Under the pieces are notes generated by a model. The model saw only the letters and a list, made by a program, of their open reading frames with translations. It searched no databases and had not been told where the DNA came from. A DNA stretch of 64,000 bases from Symsagittifera roscoffensis (lineage: Eukaryota > Xenacoelomorpha > Acoela > Convolutidae): contig NC_087067.1 of the NCBI RefSeq assembly GCF_963678635.1, forward strand, positions 11,575,716 to 11,639,715, given 5' to 3'. The position numbers and the translations under genes are program-made. Position 1 is the stretch's first letter. Every line of letters starts with the position of its first letter. Below are positions 1-10,724 of this stretch, one piece after another.

Positions 1-475
1 ACTTCAAGCTGAAAACAAATTCGACTACACCGGGCAATTATGTCGCAAGTTTAGCAAAGTTAACTGTTTAAGTGGATTCGAAACGACTGAAGAGCTTTCA
101 GAACCTGCCTATGAGTCCATATTAAACTTAATGGATAGCGGCCACATGCAATATAGTCACTACTGGTTGGAAGATTCTGCTTACAGAAAAAGTCAAAACC
201 AGTTTAGGTCAATGTATACAAACCATAACTTTTTCACTGTCCGCAAAGGTTGCTGTTATGGCCAATTTTATTATTAGTTCGTGAGCGGATACAGTAGAAT
301 GCTCATAACACCGAGTCAATATATCGAAAAAATAACGAATTATTCCGACAAAGACAAGCAACTAAATGCAATTTGGGCAAATTTCGAACCGGAATGCAAT
401 GTGAATGTTATAACGAAAATAGGATTTGGTTCTGAAGAGTTGAAAAGATTTGATCGTGATTTGAGTTTCCACTGA
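1..475 (+). pseudogene. Truncated paralog of the secreted gene at 18,520
   Basis: Reading forward from base 1, the translation parallels residues about 50-210 of the gene at 18,520-19,260: shared stretches include QLCRKFS, GFETTE, YWLE.SAYR.SQ.QF, RMLITP.QYIEKITNYSDK and LNAIWA.FEPECNVNVITK. An in-frame TAG at 275-277 interrupts it and a TGA at 473-475 ends it where the paralog continues for about 50 more residues, so the last part with the terminal cysteines is missing. Similarity stops abruptly at about 472. The 5' end lies outside the window. It is most simply a dead duplicate of the same family, separated from the intact copy by 18 kb of repeats. Confidence 0.7.
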
Positions 476-1690
476 CTTAGCTCTTCCGTGCTAATGCTGT
501 GATTTTTCATTAATTTCATTAACACTTCCTCTGAACAACTCTTTTCTTTGTTGCCTGCACTTTCTGTTCCGGTTTTCGAAAAAAGTAACAGAATATTTGT
601 AACTAGCAACTTTTATTGGAATTTTTTAGAGCATTTGAGAGATATTCTTGTACTGGGCTCAAAATTGAGTTTTTTACCTTCGATCCTTTTCCGTAAAAAT
701 ATGGGGGTTTGGTCAATTTGGGAGAACCGAAACGCGATATAATTTTTGATTTCAACGCGTAAGCGGTGCGGTGGCTTGATCCGTCATAGGAACCGTTCCA
801 AATTGAATTGAGGCTTGCTGTTTGCTGCAACTATTATTTTGCTATATGCAAAATTTATTGTTATTTTATATAGCGTTTGGCGTGGTTTTTTTTCAAAATT
901 AATCTTTAAAAAGACTCAAAACTTTTTCTTTTTTTTTCGAAAATTTTAAAAGATTGTTTTTTTTTAAATAAAAACTTCACCTTCGGAATAATCGGGGGTT
1001 AACCCTGGAACAATCAGTCTTTTGATTTTGTGGTCAATTGCATTTGTTCTTAATTCTTGCAAGATAAACGCCAGGAAGATTGGCTCCCTTTGAAATGGAG
1101 GATGCGAATAAATTTTAGTTTATAAACGAGTTTTCGTTTGGTTTTTTTTTACAAGAAAGTGAAAATTGAGGCTCAATTGCTATGAGTTTCAAAATTAAAG
1201 GCACAGTTTGCAATTGAGTTTTTAGGCAATCTGCTCACAAATAGAAAAAAAATATTCGTATTGAGGCAAAACTTTGAATGGTCTGACTGCGTTGTAATTT
1301 CTATTGAGTTATTTAAATTAAAAAATTTGCTGAAGTTTTCAAAAAATAAAAAAAAAACATTTTTTTGGACAATTTTTTTTTGAAAACTAACACCTCACAC
1401 GCTATATAAAGTAGAAAAATATGTCTTTTACATATCGCGTTAATTTTTCCAAGTTGGTAATTTTTGAGCCGCATACCAATAAAAAGATGAATCACAGGCG
1501 AAATATTATTTTAAGATCGAGCTTAGCACACTAATACTTTTCGAATGATATAAAAAAATTTTGTCAAAAACTGCTAATTACATTACGAGCCCAATCTGTG
1601 CATTTTGTGAAATATAAGGCCGCAACAGGCCAAAACACAGCTGTTGCAAAGTCCGCAATATTGATATTTTTCTTATCTTCTTTGCTGTTT
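476..1690. other. No gene seen; AT-rich, contains a diverged dispersed repeat
   Basis: Short open frames here are not supported by any recognisable motif. Bases about 605-900 are a diverged relative of the dispersed repeat at 2,606, 6,451 and 7,629: shared pieces are a GGGGGTTTGGTCAATTTGGG-like stretch, ACGCGTAAGCGG, and AACCGTTCCAAATTG. The rest is poly-A/T rich with no structure I can name. Confidence 0.5.
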
Positions 1691-2031
1691 TGGATTCCAC
1701 GGAAAAATAATTAAGACACTGTGCTGCTCTAAATCGCTTCACATTCAGGGGCAAGTTTGTGGAATCCATAAACAAATCATAATATATGTGTTTAGTAAAT
1801 TTAAGCTGTCGTGGAATCCGCACAGTATGTGGAATCCGCAAATTGTAAGCGGAATCCGTGAAAAAATTGCGGAAACCCTTTAAACGTGCGGAATCCGCTT
1901 ACGTTTGTGGAACCAGGAACAATTAACTATGTTTGCTTGTTGCGGAATAAGCGGACAAAAACTATGTTACAGGTAATTACACGCGTAATCCTTTTAAAAA
2001 ATGTAAGTGGAATCTACTCCACTTACATTTT
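1690..2031. repeat. Cluster of GTGGAATCCGC-type motifs with a hairpin
   Basis: About ten variants of GGAATCCGC or its complement occur between 1,690 and 2,020 (for example near 1,690, 1,758, 1,810, 1,831, 1,851, 1,890, 1,908). They are irregularly spaced rather than a clean tandem array. The cluster ends in a perfect 14-bp inverted repeat, arms 1,998-2,011 and 2,018-2,031, with a 6-nt loop. Function unknown. Confidence 0.5.
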
Positions 2032-2605
2032 GGAACGTGTTTAAAGGTGTTTCTCTGGTATCCAGGAACATACAGACCAAAAATTGTGCGCCTACCCAGT
2101 GCGCAGTTTGGCCCCATAATGTAAGAAGTCGAATTTTGTCTGAAAAAAATACCCGAGCACAAATAATTCGTCATATTCTTCGAAAAAATCCTGAAAAAAA
2201 AAACAAATTAATTATCTTGTTTTGTTATTATTCCTTATCAATATTGCGTTTGAATCATTTGAATTTTGAAGTATATTAATAGTGCGGTAATTTGGCACAG
2301 GGTAGATTGTTAGATTCAAATAGGGCAGATTGCCCTGCTATCTTCTCCATAGATGAAATATTTATATTTCTATATAATTTTGAGAAACAGCATCAAAAGT
2401 TATCCGAAGATATTCATTACTTAAACCACTGAAAACTGCCAATATTTACGCGTCATTACAATTTTTTTTTCATGTTTGTCACTTTACTATTCTGTAAGAA
2501 TTAGGTTTTTTTGGCTGGTGTCTATGAGCAGTTTCTTAGACACGTTATTTTGGTACTTCAAATTGAACAAACAAGTTTATGTTTGTGAAGTTGTTATTGT
2601 TCCGA
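2032..2605. other. No gene seen
   Basis: AT-rich sequence with short open frames that show no recognisable domain, signal or repeat. I see nothing assignable here. Confidence 0.4.
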
Positions 2606-3109
2606 CGGAATATTTGTGCTCGGGGTGGGTTTTTTTTTCTTCAGACAAAGTTCGACTTTTTAACTAGCCGTTTTTGACGCAACTTTTTTTTATTATTCGA
2701 AAGCTATTGTTGTCCTGAGCTTGAATTTGAAAAATTATTTTACCTCTGATCATTTTTCGTAAAGTTATGGGGGTTTAAAGATTGTCATTTTGGCCAATTT
2801 GGGACAATTAACGCGCGATAAATTTCGTGCTATTACGCGTAAGCGAGATTTAATCCGTCTTAGAAATCGTTCCAAATTGGTTCAGGGAAGCTTATATGCC
2901 ATAATTGATTTGTTAATAGGCGCAAAATCTATTACTTTGTACTTAATATGACGTGTGGGGGGATGTTTTTTCATAAAATCTCAAATTTTTTCAAAAAATT
3001 TTTTTAAATTTTTTTACTACTTTAAAATTTTTCATCTTATTAATGCTCCATAGACCTTAAAATGCAGTCGGAACTTTCAGGGCTTCGCTCTGATACGAGC
3101 AGTCTTGTT
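2606..3109 (+). repeat. Dispersed nonautonomous repeat, copy A
   Basis: This shares most of its length with copies at 6,451-6,857 (inverted) and 7,629-7,995 (direct). Hallmarks are CGGAATATTTGTGCTCGGGG at the left, then TTCGACTTTTTAACTAGC, GGCCAATTTGGGACAATTAACGCG, CGTAAGCG.GATTTAATCCGTCTTAGAAATCGTTCC in pieces, and a right end with the hairpin CAGGGCTTCGCTCTG (3,078-3,092) followed by ATACGAGCAGTCTTGT. No coding frame is maintained between copies, so it is probably nonautonomous. Family not identified. Confidence 0.65.
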
Positions 3110-3202
3110 TTGTTTTTGTTCCCACCGATGAAAATGGGAGGTAACTTTGTCTTCGTGGGTTTCATTTTTTCTACGCAAATTCAGGTGGAGGCGTGTCGCG
3201 GA

Positions 3203-3317
3203 GCCGAAAAATAAATTTGTTCCCGGATAGCCGAAAAACAAATTCGTTCCCGGATAACCGAAAAATAATTTCGTTCCCGGATAGCCGAAAAATAATTTCG
3301 TTCCCGGATAGCCGAAA
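3203..3317 (+). repeat. 27-bp tandem repeat, 4 copies
   Basis: Four head-to-tail units of 27 bp built on GCCGAAAAATAA and TTCGTTCCCGGATA, with a partial fifth unit. One inverted unit stands alone at about 4,477-4,503 (TTTCGGCTATCCGGGA), so the region between is bracketed by inverted copies. Confidence 0.8.
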
Positions 3318-3378
3318 TTTTGGATCTACTTAACAATTACCCCCCCCCCTACCCATTTCTTAATAATAGAGAGGGGGG

Positions 3379-3407
3379 AGATTCGAGATTCGAGATTCGA
3401 GATTCGT
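3379..3407 (+). repeat. 7-bp microsatellite (GATTCGA)4
   Basis: Four uninterrupted copies of a GATTCGA heptamer. Confidence 0.8.
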
Positions 3408-3522
3408 TACTAGGTACCATAGGGGGCGACAATAGTTAAAGAGATCCTACAAACTTACTTAAAAACATTGTTTTATTTTATTTGGGGTACCCGCTATCTC
3501 TACCCCCAATCATACATTTAGT

Positions 3523-3946
3523 CAGGGGCGAATTTATGGGGGGGGGGGGGGGGGGGGGGGCGGACGCCCCCCCCTCAGAGATTCGACCCACTGCCGACCC
3601 AAAGGGTCCCCCCTTTGATACTTTTCAGAAATCCGACCGACCCTAAAAATTTTCTAAAGGCGCCTTTGGCGCCAATATATACTAACTTTGAGGGGGAGCG
3701 CGTGCCAAAAAAAACGCGATTTTTTTGTCAAAATTTTTCAAAAAGTGCCGAAAAGCAGATTTTTTTACTGTTTTTTCAAAAGTTTGCCTGCGGAGCAGAA
3801 AATTTTGCCAAAATAGGGGCAAAACAGTGCTTTGGGAGAGCTCGAAAAATCAATTTGGTCGACCAAAAAAAAAGGTCGAAAAAAAATTTCCCAATTTTTT
3901 TTTTGAAAAACCGCCCCCCCTCGAGAAAATCCTAGATCCGCCCCTG
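3523..3946. mobile_element. hAT-like MITE with CAGGGGCG ends
   Basis: The left end reads CAGGGGCGAATTTATGGG and the right end is its inverted counterpart (complement CAGGGGCGGATCTAGG). The flanking octamers CATTTAGT (3,515-3,522) and AACTTAGT (3,947-3,954) match at 6 of 8 positions, as expected for an aged 8-bp target duplication of the hAT type. Ends of the CAGGGGCGGATC type are common on nonautonomous hAT-like elements; that family assignment is from memory. The interior has a 23-G tract (3,538-3,560) and no intact gene. Confidence 0.6.
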
Positions 3947-4084
3947 AACTTAGTCCTATCTTTCTTCCTTCCCACTCCCTTCCGCTCCTCCCAATTACCC
4001 CCTCCCCTTACCCACATTTACCCTTTCCCCCCCCCCCCCCCCCCCCCACCCGGCAAAAAAAAAACTCGTTAAAAAACTGGACAA

Positions 4085-4310
4085 ATGTTTTAAAAAAAAC
4101 AAGCCAAAACGCCGTTTTTGTGTATTTTTTGAAAAAATTTTATCCAAAAAAAAATTGCGTTTTTCAGCGCGCGCTCCCCTTTGAAGTTAGCATATACTAA
4201 AATATTTTTTGGGTTTGTCGGCCGAAAATGGATATAATAAAACATGCCAAAGAGTGACCCTTTGGTTGGTGAGGGGGGTCGAATCCCTGTTTTAGTCAGA
4301 CTTTTGTTGT
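4085..4310 (-). mobile_element. Inverted, partial second copy of the 3,523 MITE interior
   Basis: The reverse complement parallels 3,585-3,790: ATTCGACCC, CCAAAGGGTC, the CCGACAAACCC/CCGACCCTAAAA block and the GAGCGCGCGCTG block occur in the same order. Together the two copies make a long imperfect palindrome with a 21-C tract (4,027-4,047) between them. Both terminal repeats are absent on this copy. Confidence 0.6.
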
Positions 4311-4503
4311 TAATTAATTCAATGAGAGTAAAAAATTTAGCCAATCCAATCTCTTAAAAATGTTCAGAATTTTGTAAGCTAACAGGCTGCAAAATTTTGA
4401 GGCATTTTCTGTCCAATCAAAATGCGTCTCAAGAGTTTTCTGGTTTAATTTAACTAAAACCGGAGGTATTTAGTTCTTTCGGCTATCCGGGAATGCGGCT
4501 CCG

Positions 4504-5037
4504 TGGGTACGCACCATTCAGGTACCAGATGCAATCGTCAAAATGGGTTCGATAATATATCATAATAAAATTTGTTCAGTTATGAGTCGTGCTTTGAATT
4601 CTTAAAAAAATTGCACAAATTTGAGAGAAACTGAACTGAAGTTTTGCTTTTGTACTACTTGCAAGCAATTAAAGCAATCGAAAAAGTTATTGTTTTCTTT
4701 GGGAACGTTTATGTGCTCAATGAAATCAAATAATTGAATATGTACTAACTTTTGCAAAACTCTACTAATTATTTTGCAAAAATTGAAAAACATAACTTTA
4801 GTCTTAGTGAAAATATGAAAGAAAGCATAAACTTGATTACCAGGAGAATTTGAACTGAATAATAATTTCAGAATTATTGTGAGAGGAAAGGAAAGCGCAT
4901 GTTCTGAAGTTTGGTAACTACTTTAGACGGATATTAGCAAAAAACAATACATCCAAAAATTTGCATCACCTATCAGATCTTTTGCGATTTGATCACCTTT
5001 GACATACAAAGAGGTAACGTTTTGACATACAAAGAGC
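4504..5037. other. No gene seen; one short direct repeat
   Basis: No coding signal. TTTGACATACAAAGAG occurs twice (about 4,998 and 5,022) directly before the MITE at 5,038. Confidence 0.4.
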
Positions 5038-5234
5038 CAGTATTTAGACAGCCGCGTATTCATACTCGTCAGTATTTAAACAAATACTGTATGAACCAAT
5101 CAGAATCGAGAAAAGACATAAATAATCCAAAATAAATAATAATTATTTATTAATTTCTTCTTTGTCTCGATTCTGATTGGTTGAAACAGTATTTGTCTAA
5201 ATACTAGTCTGAATAAGCGGTTGTCTAAATACTG
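5038..5234. mobile_element. Palindromic MITE, ~85-bp terminal inverted repeats
   Basis: The left arm begins CAGTATTTAGACAGCCGC and continues through AACCAATCAGAATCGAGA; the right arm is its inverted near-copy, ending GTCTAAATACTG at 5,234. The arms are about 85 bp with only scattered mismatches around a short AT core (AATAATTATTTATT). No convincing target duplication is visible, and the superfamily is not assigned. Confidence 0.7.
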
Positions 5235-6060
5235 ATATGTAACCCGTTTTTAGTACTAATCTATCGCTTAAAAGCGTAATGTTTCTGCTTTACGCGACCT
5301 GTAGTATAGAAAACGCTTAAGATGCTTAAGATAAACTATTTCATTCTGATATTCAGACTACCAAACTAACGGTGGCCAGTCAATAAGCAGAATGGTCTAA
5401 GAGCAGAATGGGTCCAAGAGCAGAAAAATAGAAAAATATCAACTTCTATAAGCTAAGCGGTAAAATAATGATCAGAAATGCCTCCCAAACTAACTTTTTA
5501 CTAGTCACATTTCGTGACAATCAAATTCTACTTAGCAAAGGTTAACAGTAATACTTCTGAGTTGAACTCAATAATATCTGCTTGATTTCACATTTGATAT
5601 AATAATATACCTAATTTCACTGCTGTTTTTTTGACATTGATAATTCATATTTACAATTTTAGTCTATAACATGTCTAGGATTTTTCATGGTTCAGTCAGC
5701 TGATTCCTTTCAAATAAGTGTACATATGTACCCGGGAACACGCCATACTTGTCAAAACAAACAGTAACTCCATCAGACATATGGAACAACTGATTGCAAA
5801 TTTCTTCCTGTCGGGGCGAATGAGGGAAAACTGCGATGCGGACCGAATGTTACCCCTCCCTTAGGAGTAATTCATGATGATCATCCAGCAAAGCCAGATC
5901 TGTCATTAAACACAGAATTTGAAAGTGAGAGCGACAAAAGTTTAGCTAGGGGGGGGGGGGGGGGGGAGGGGGGGCAGAACAAGTCAAATCAAGACCATAG
6001 ACTAAAGGGCCCTAAAATTAAGTCAACTCTACATCATCACGAAGTTGAATCTAGGGTAAA
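5235..6060. other. No gene seen; G-tract
   Basis: Contains three AAGAGCAGAATGG-like pieces near 5,385-5,430 and an 18-G run at 5,949-5,966. The part after about 5,880 may be upstream coding remnant of the Ty3 element that becomes recognisable at 6,060, but I could not confirm it. Confidence 0.35.
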
Positions 6061-7634
6061 ATCAAGATTAAGTTTCTCGGCTAGTCTAGAAAATTGAATT
6101 GTTGAAAAAGCTGATTCTACAACCTGGTGAAATTTTTTGGAGATAAAACTTTAACACTGTTTAGCCGCCTAGGAAGATCAAAAACCGCTGTCCTCATAAG
6201 AATTTTAAAGCAAGGATAGTGTCAATTCAACATAAAGGAAGTCGAATTCCCATCAATTTTCAGGATAAATTGCAAGTAAATGAAGAAATTATTTTTAAAA
6301 AGGCCACATTGTAAAACTGGACAAAATGTAAATCCGATCAATTCATCTCTCCGCAATTCTTATTACTACTGAAAAAAAGACGGCTCACTCAAACTGGCAA
6401 TGGTTGCTAAATCTGTTGTATCATGAATCTGAAGAACAAATACGAGATGACAAGACTGTTCGTATCAGGGCGAAGCCCTGAATGTTCCGACTGCCTTTTA
6501 AGGATTATGGAGCAGTAATAACAAAAAAAAATTAAAAGTAATAAGAAAAATGAAAAAAGTTTTTCTATTAAAATTTGATGTTTTTTCATGAAAAACATCC
6601 CCCCACACGCCATGTAAAGTACTAAAGGATATATTTCGCTCCTTGTAACAAATCCTTTATGGCAAATAAGCTTCTTTCAACCAAATTGGATTTCTAAGCC
6701 GGATTAAATCTCCGCTTACGCGTTAATAGCGCGAAATATATCGCGCCTTAATTGTCCCAAATTGGCCAAAATGGCAAAATTTACACCCCCCCGAGCGCAA
6801 AAAAAACCACCCGAGCGCAAATATTCCGTTACTTTTGTATCAAAAGTCGGAGCAATAATGATGAAGAACTACTAGACAATAGTGAAAAAATCATTTCACA
6901 GCCAGGCACATAAACTGGGTTTACGTCTGTAGATTTAAAACATGCGTTCACTAAAACTCTCCGAAAAAAAACTATAAACAATAAATTTTTAAATTTTTGT
7001 GCAAAAAAAAACAACTGAAACATATAGATTAAAGTCTTGATTTTACGGTTTAACAGATATGTCGACTAACTTTCAAAAGGCTATGGATGCGACACAAGGA
7101 AAGCTGAATGGAGTAATCTGCTATTTAGATGACATACTCATCATCTCTAAAAGAAATCATACGAGCCACAACGAAAAGGTCAAAGAGGTAATGAAACGTT
7201 TAAGATATTAGGTTCTAGCAAAATAAGGTTCAAAATGCGAACTTTTTTAAGTTAAAAAAATGACCTGGTTAGGGTTTGTTAGAAACCAAGGGGAAAAACC
7301 TAGCAATCAAAGCAGGGGCAAAATTAAACCTGTCAATTTTAAGACACATAAACAGCTCAGATTATTCAGAGGAACATTCAACAATCTACAAAAATTCTAC
7401 AGATTTTACAAAAACTAACAGGACAGTTCGGAGAATACTAAACGAACAAAAACAAATTGGAGTTTCAATGAACAAAAACGCAAGACGAAGCAATCGCTAA
7501 ATTTTGAAGGTAATTGTTTACATGACATATTTGAATATTTATAACACCAGAACCGGATTGGACGCTTGTCACCAAAAACTAAGAGCTTGCCCGGAACAAC
7601 AATTAGTAGAAAAGGAGTACGTTTCAACTTGTGC
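6060..7634 (+). pseudogene. Decayed Ty3-type RT / RNase H remnant, split by repeat B
   Basis: Translated pieces match Ty3-type pol in order: RIPINFQDK and CKSDQFISP (about 6,230-6,350), NKYEM (to 6,450), then after the inserted repeat NNDEELLDN, TSVDLKHAF with the motif-A Asp at about 6,932, YGLTDM (7,044), and YLDDILIISK, the polymerase active-site motif (about 7,130-7,160). A WLGF and LRLFRGTFNN..FYRFYK stretch follows at 7,270-7,420, corresponding to the RT thumb/connection. Frameshifts and stops are frequent (for example TAG ending RLRY near 7,210). RNase H motifs are not clear. Different family from the element at 23,025. Confidence 0.75.
6451..6857 (-). repeat. Dispersed repeat, copy B, inserted in Ty3 pol
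   Basis: In reverse orientation it carries the family's landmarks: CGGAATATTTGCGCTCGGG, the ACGCGTAAGCGGAGATTTAATCC block, TTCCAATTTGG, and a right end with the perfect hairpin CAGGGC-TTC-GCCCTG (6,466-6,480) then ATACGAACAGTCTTGT. It sits exactly between the NKYEM and NNDEELL segments of the RT remnant, which helps define its ends. No target duplication is evident. Confidence 0.7.
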
Positions 7635-7995
7635 TCGGGGTGGGTTTTTTTCAGACAAATTTCGACTTTTTAACTAGCAATTTTTGACGGAATTTTCAAA
7701 AATCATTCGATAGGTATTGTTGCCATGAGCTCCAATTTAAAAAGATATTTCACCAGTGATCCTTTTTTGTAAAGTTACGGGGGTTTAAAATTGCCATTTT
7801 GGCCAATTTTGGACAGTTAACGCGCAATATATTTCGCGATAATAACGCGTAAGCGGAGAGTTAATCCGTCTTAGAAATCGTTCCAAATTGGTTGAAAGAA
7901 GCTTATTTGCCATGAATGATTTGTTACAAGGAGCAAAAATTATCCTTTTGTAATTTATATGGCGTGCAGGGGGATGATTTTTATTTAAAATTTTC
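7629..7995 (+). repeat. Dispersed repeat, copy C (3' truncated)
   Basis: It starts GTGCTCGGGGTGGG and follows copy A through TTCGACTTTTTAACTAGC, the GGGGGTTTAAA and GGCCAATTTTGGACAGTTAACGCG blocks, and ATTTGCCATGAATGATTTGTTACAAGGAGC. The terminal hairpin found in A and B is missing, so this copy is shorter at its right end. It directly follows RNase H-side sequence of the Ty3 remnant. Confidence 0.65.
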
Positions 7996-8839
7996 AAACT
8001 TAAAAAAAAATTTAACGCTTTCAGCGCAAAAACTTTTAACGCGAAAGGAGGCTTCTTGCGCAAGAGTTTTCAACCAATCAGATTGCAAATTGCAAATTAA
8101 AGAGCGCGCGTTGTCTAAATCAACATTGTTCCAGTTAGGTAACCCGAAAACTATATTTAGTTTTTACTCAAATGCATATAATAACATACCAGAACAAACA
8201 ATCTTTGCATAAAATGAACGGTCAATTGAAAAAAAAAATGATAAAAATATTCTGAAAACGCCAAGTAGAACACGATTGTTAAGGACAGATAAAACAGAAG
8301 AAATGAGAGGAAAGGAAGTGAATATTGCATTGGGTATTACAAGAGATGGGATATTTGTGAAGAAAGCGAAATGGCAAGGAAAAAACTCATAAAAACTTGA
8401 TAGATTTGAAACTGCAAGATTGAAGAGAAACATGAAGGTAGCGGCAGCAACGAAATCACCAAATGTATGTGAGATAACACGAAAACATCTTGCATCGAAA
8501 AAAGAGGAAGAGTATTAGGACTGCCGAGCCAGATCGGTTTAACTTTGCTAGCCAATTTCAACCCCTGAAACGTCATGTCTAATATCAATGAGAACAGCGA
8601 TAGAAGCGAAATACCACGATACTTTCTCGATATCGTAACCATATACATCACTGTTCTGGAAGTTCAGGTCAATTACTCTCACTGGAGTTGATTGCTGTTT
8701 GTGTGGTAGTCAAGGGGTCATCGATCCCGAGAGTACTCGAGAGAGCACTCATTGCTAGATTTCAGAGGGTCCAACCAGGACAGGAGGCAATACTAGTAGC
8801 TGCGGAGTTCATATAGTGGCCACACTTGAACATGGACAT
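7996..8839. other. Unassigned, possibly Ty3 remnant
   Basis: Lies between two recognisable pol pieces of the same decayed element and has broken forward frames (e.g. VNIALGITRDGIFVKKAKWQG near 8,300-8,380), but I found no family motif. It may be the RNase H-to-integrase connection. Confidence 0.3.
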
Positions 8840-9300
8840 CATCAACACCTGTCAATCATACAGAGAAAACTTTATAGTTAGAACTGAAAAACCGAGCCAA
8901 TTGAAAAAAAACCAAAGTACTTTCCATGTTATGCGAACCAACCGAAGAGTTTTGGCTAGATTTTGCTGGTCCGTTGCATGACCAAAGAGTGGAAATTTAT
9001 ACATAATAGTAGTAGCATTAGATCGATACACCAAATTTCGTTCGGGAATGATCACTATATCCGCGAACACAAAAAAAAGTAGATGAGTTTCTAGTGGATA
9101 TAATCGGGTTCACAGTATCACAAAAAACATCATAACGGATCATGCTACATCAATCAAACGCTCTTAGATACAAAGTTATGTAAGAAGCATGAGATCAATC
9201 ATGCGTTCGCTCCGCTCAGAGATCATAGAGCTACTGGGTTTGTGCCAGTCGGTCATAAAACAGAAATTTTCAATCTGAACTCAACTTTTCAGAATGCCAA
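8840..9300 (+). pseudogene. Decayed Ty3-type integrase core fragment
   Basis: A forward frame reads EFWLDFAGPL...IIVVALDRYTKF (about 8,940-9,040), the first part of a retroviral-type integrase core with the initial catalytic Asp in WLDFAGP and the second-strand ALDRYTKF. Downstream the frame breaks near the expected DNG position (CATAACGGATCATGC at about 9,130). It follows the RT remnant in the same orientation and is taken as the same dead element. Confidence 0.6.
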
Positions 9301-10724
9301 GCAGAGCCTGCCACGCACAGTTTTCTCGCAGTTCTTGAAAATTAGAAGTCAGTTTCAGAACAGCGAAAGTTTCAAATTCACGATAGCAACAGGCTAGAAA
9401 AACGAGCCTTGAGCCCGTTTGCTATTCGCAAATGGCCTACATAAAAACCAGTACTTGAGTAGAGTTAAATTTGTTTCCTGGTAGCGAATTCATCGAATGG
9501 TTCTTGAGAGCGGTTGGGGAAAAACCGGAAATTCGGATATAATTTTACCCCTTTTGGAGGATAAAAATTCCTTATCAATTGATCTGCCGGTCCAAAAATT
9601 ATCAGAAATGAAACTTTCTTCAAACTATTTGCTTAATGTGAACCTATATTGATTAAATTACTAGAGTTAATTCCTGTAACTGTTGTCACTAAATCTTGAG
9701 CTATTGTTTCTTTTTTATTTGAGCAATTTAGTGCGATTATGTTAAGCTAAGGAAGAGATCTTTGAGTTGATATATCTGGAATAAACCAAATCTACATTAT
9801 CTAACAAAAACTAATTTTTAAAATTGGTTCTTAACCTTTTTAAACGGCTTTTGAGTGCCTTAGGTAGTAACAGACCTAGCTATGGGGGCATAGGTATTTC
9901 TATCTTGAGTGGTGTTTGTTTTGATGGTATTCTTTAATCTGTAAGGATTTTCAACATCAATGTTCAAAACGAACAGGCTCCGACAGATTGAAATGTGAAA
10001 GTACACGAGATGGTGGTTCTGGTCCTTGAACCAATGGCTATGAGACCTGTCAGTTTCAACCTCACATGTGATTTAAGTGAACGACTGTTACGGCTAGTGG
10101 AAATTGCGATACAAACACTAAAGTGGAGTTTGTGAACTTTGATGCTGGACCAGAAATTTGAACAATTGTAGTAAGCACTTCATAACATAATCGATTATGT
10201 TCTGGGAAAAAGTCATGTTCGTCTTAAGCGTTTCTTGAGGCTCAACTGGGTTGTGTCTACTTACTGGTTGCAACGTGTTAGTTTTTTTAAGAAATTTTCC
10301 GGAAATTTTTCTCGGGTGGGCTTTCGGATACAAGACTTAGATAACCGACTTGAGAGAGCTACCAAAAAAAAATTTCATTTCTTACCTAATATATGAATTA
10401 TTCGAACAGATATGCAGCTAGTAGATCCTTCGATGTAAACAATGAGAAGGAATTTGCGAAGTTTGATAACAGATGCCAAATGAAGTTTTATAATAAACAC
10501 TTTGTAACATAATTGACACATTCCGTTTCAATAATATCGAATTTCGAAAATCCCACAAAAAGGTAATAATTAAAAAAAACAGTGTTACTTGATACCAGAT
10601 TGAATGATTGGTTTCAAATAATTTTTGCTTTTTTTAATAATCATCTGATTAATATTACTATCAGCGTAACTGAAAAACAGGTGTCCGATCGGGTGTGGGC
10701 GTTGTCAGCGGCATTTCCAACTAT
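9301..10724. other. No gene seen
   Basis: AT-rich sequence with no long open frame, no obvious repeat structure and no recognisable domain. The first few hundred bases could be the 3' end of the Ty3 remnant. Confidence 0.4.

Noticed and set aside
3615-4072. Overlapping Phe/Lys-rich frames
   Set aside because: They lie in the MITE and its G/C tracts and are not conserved in the second copy.
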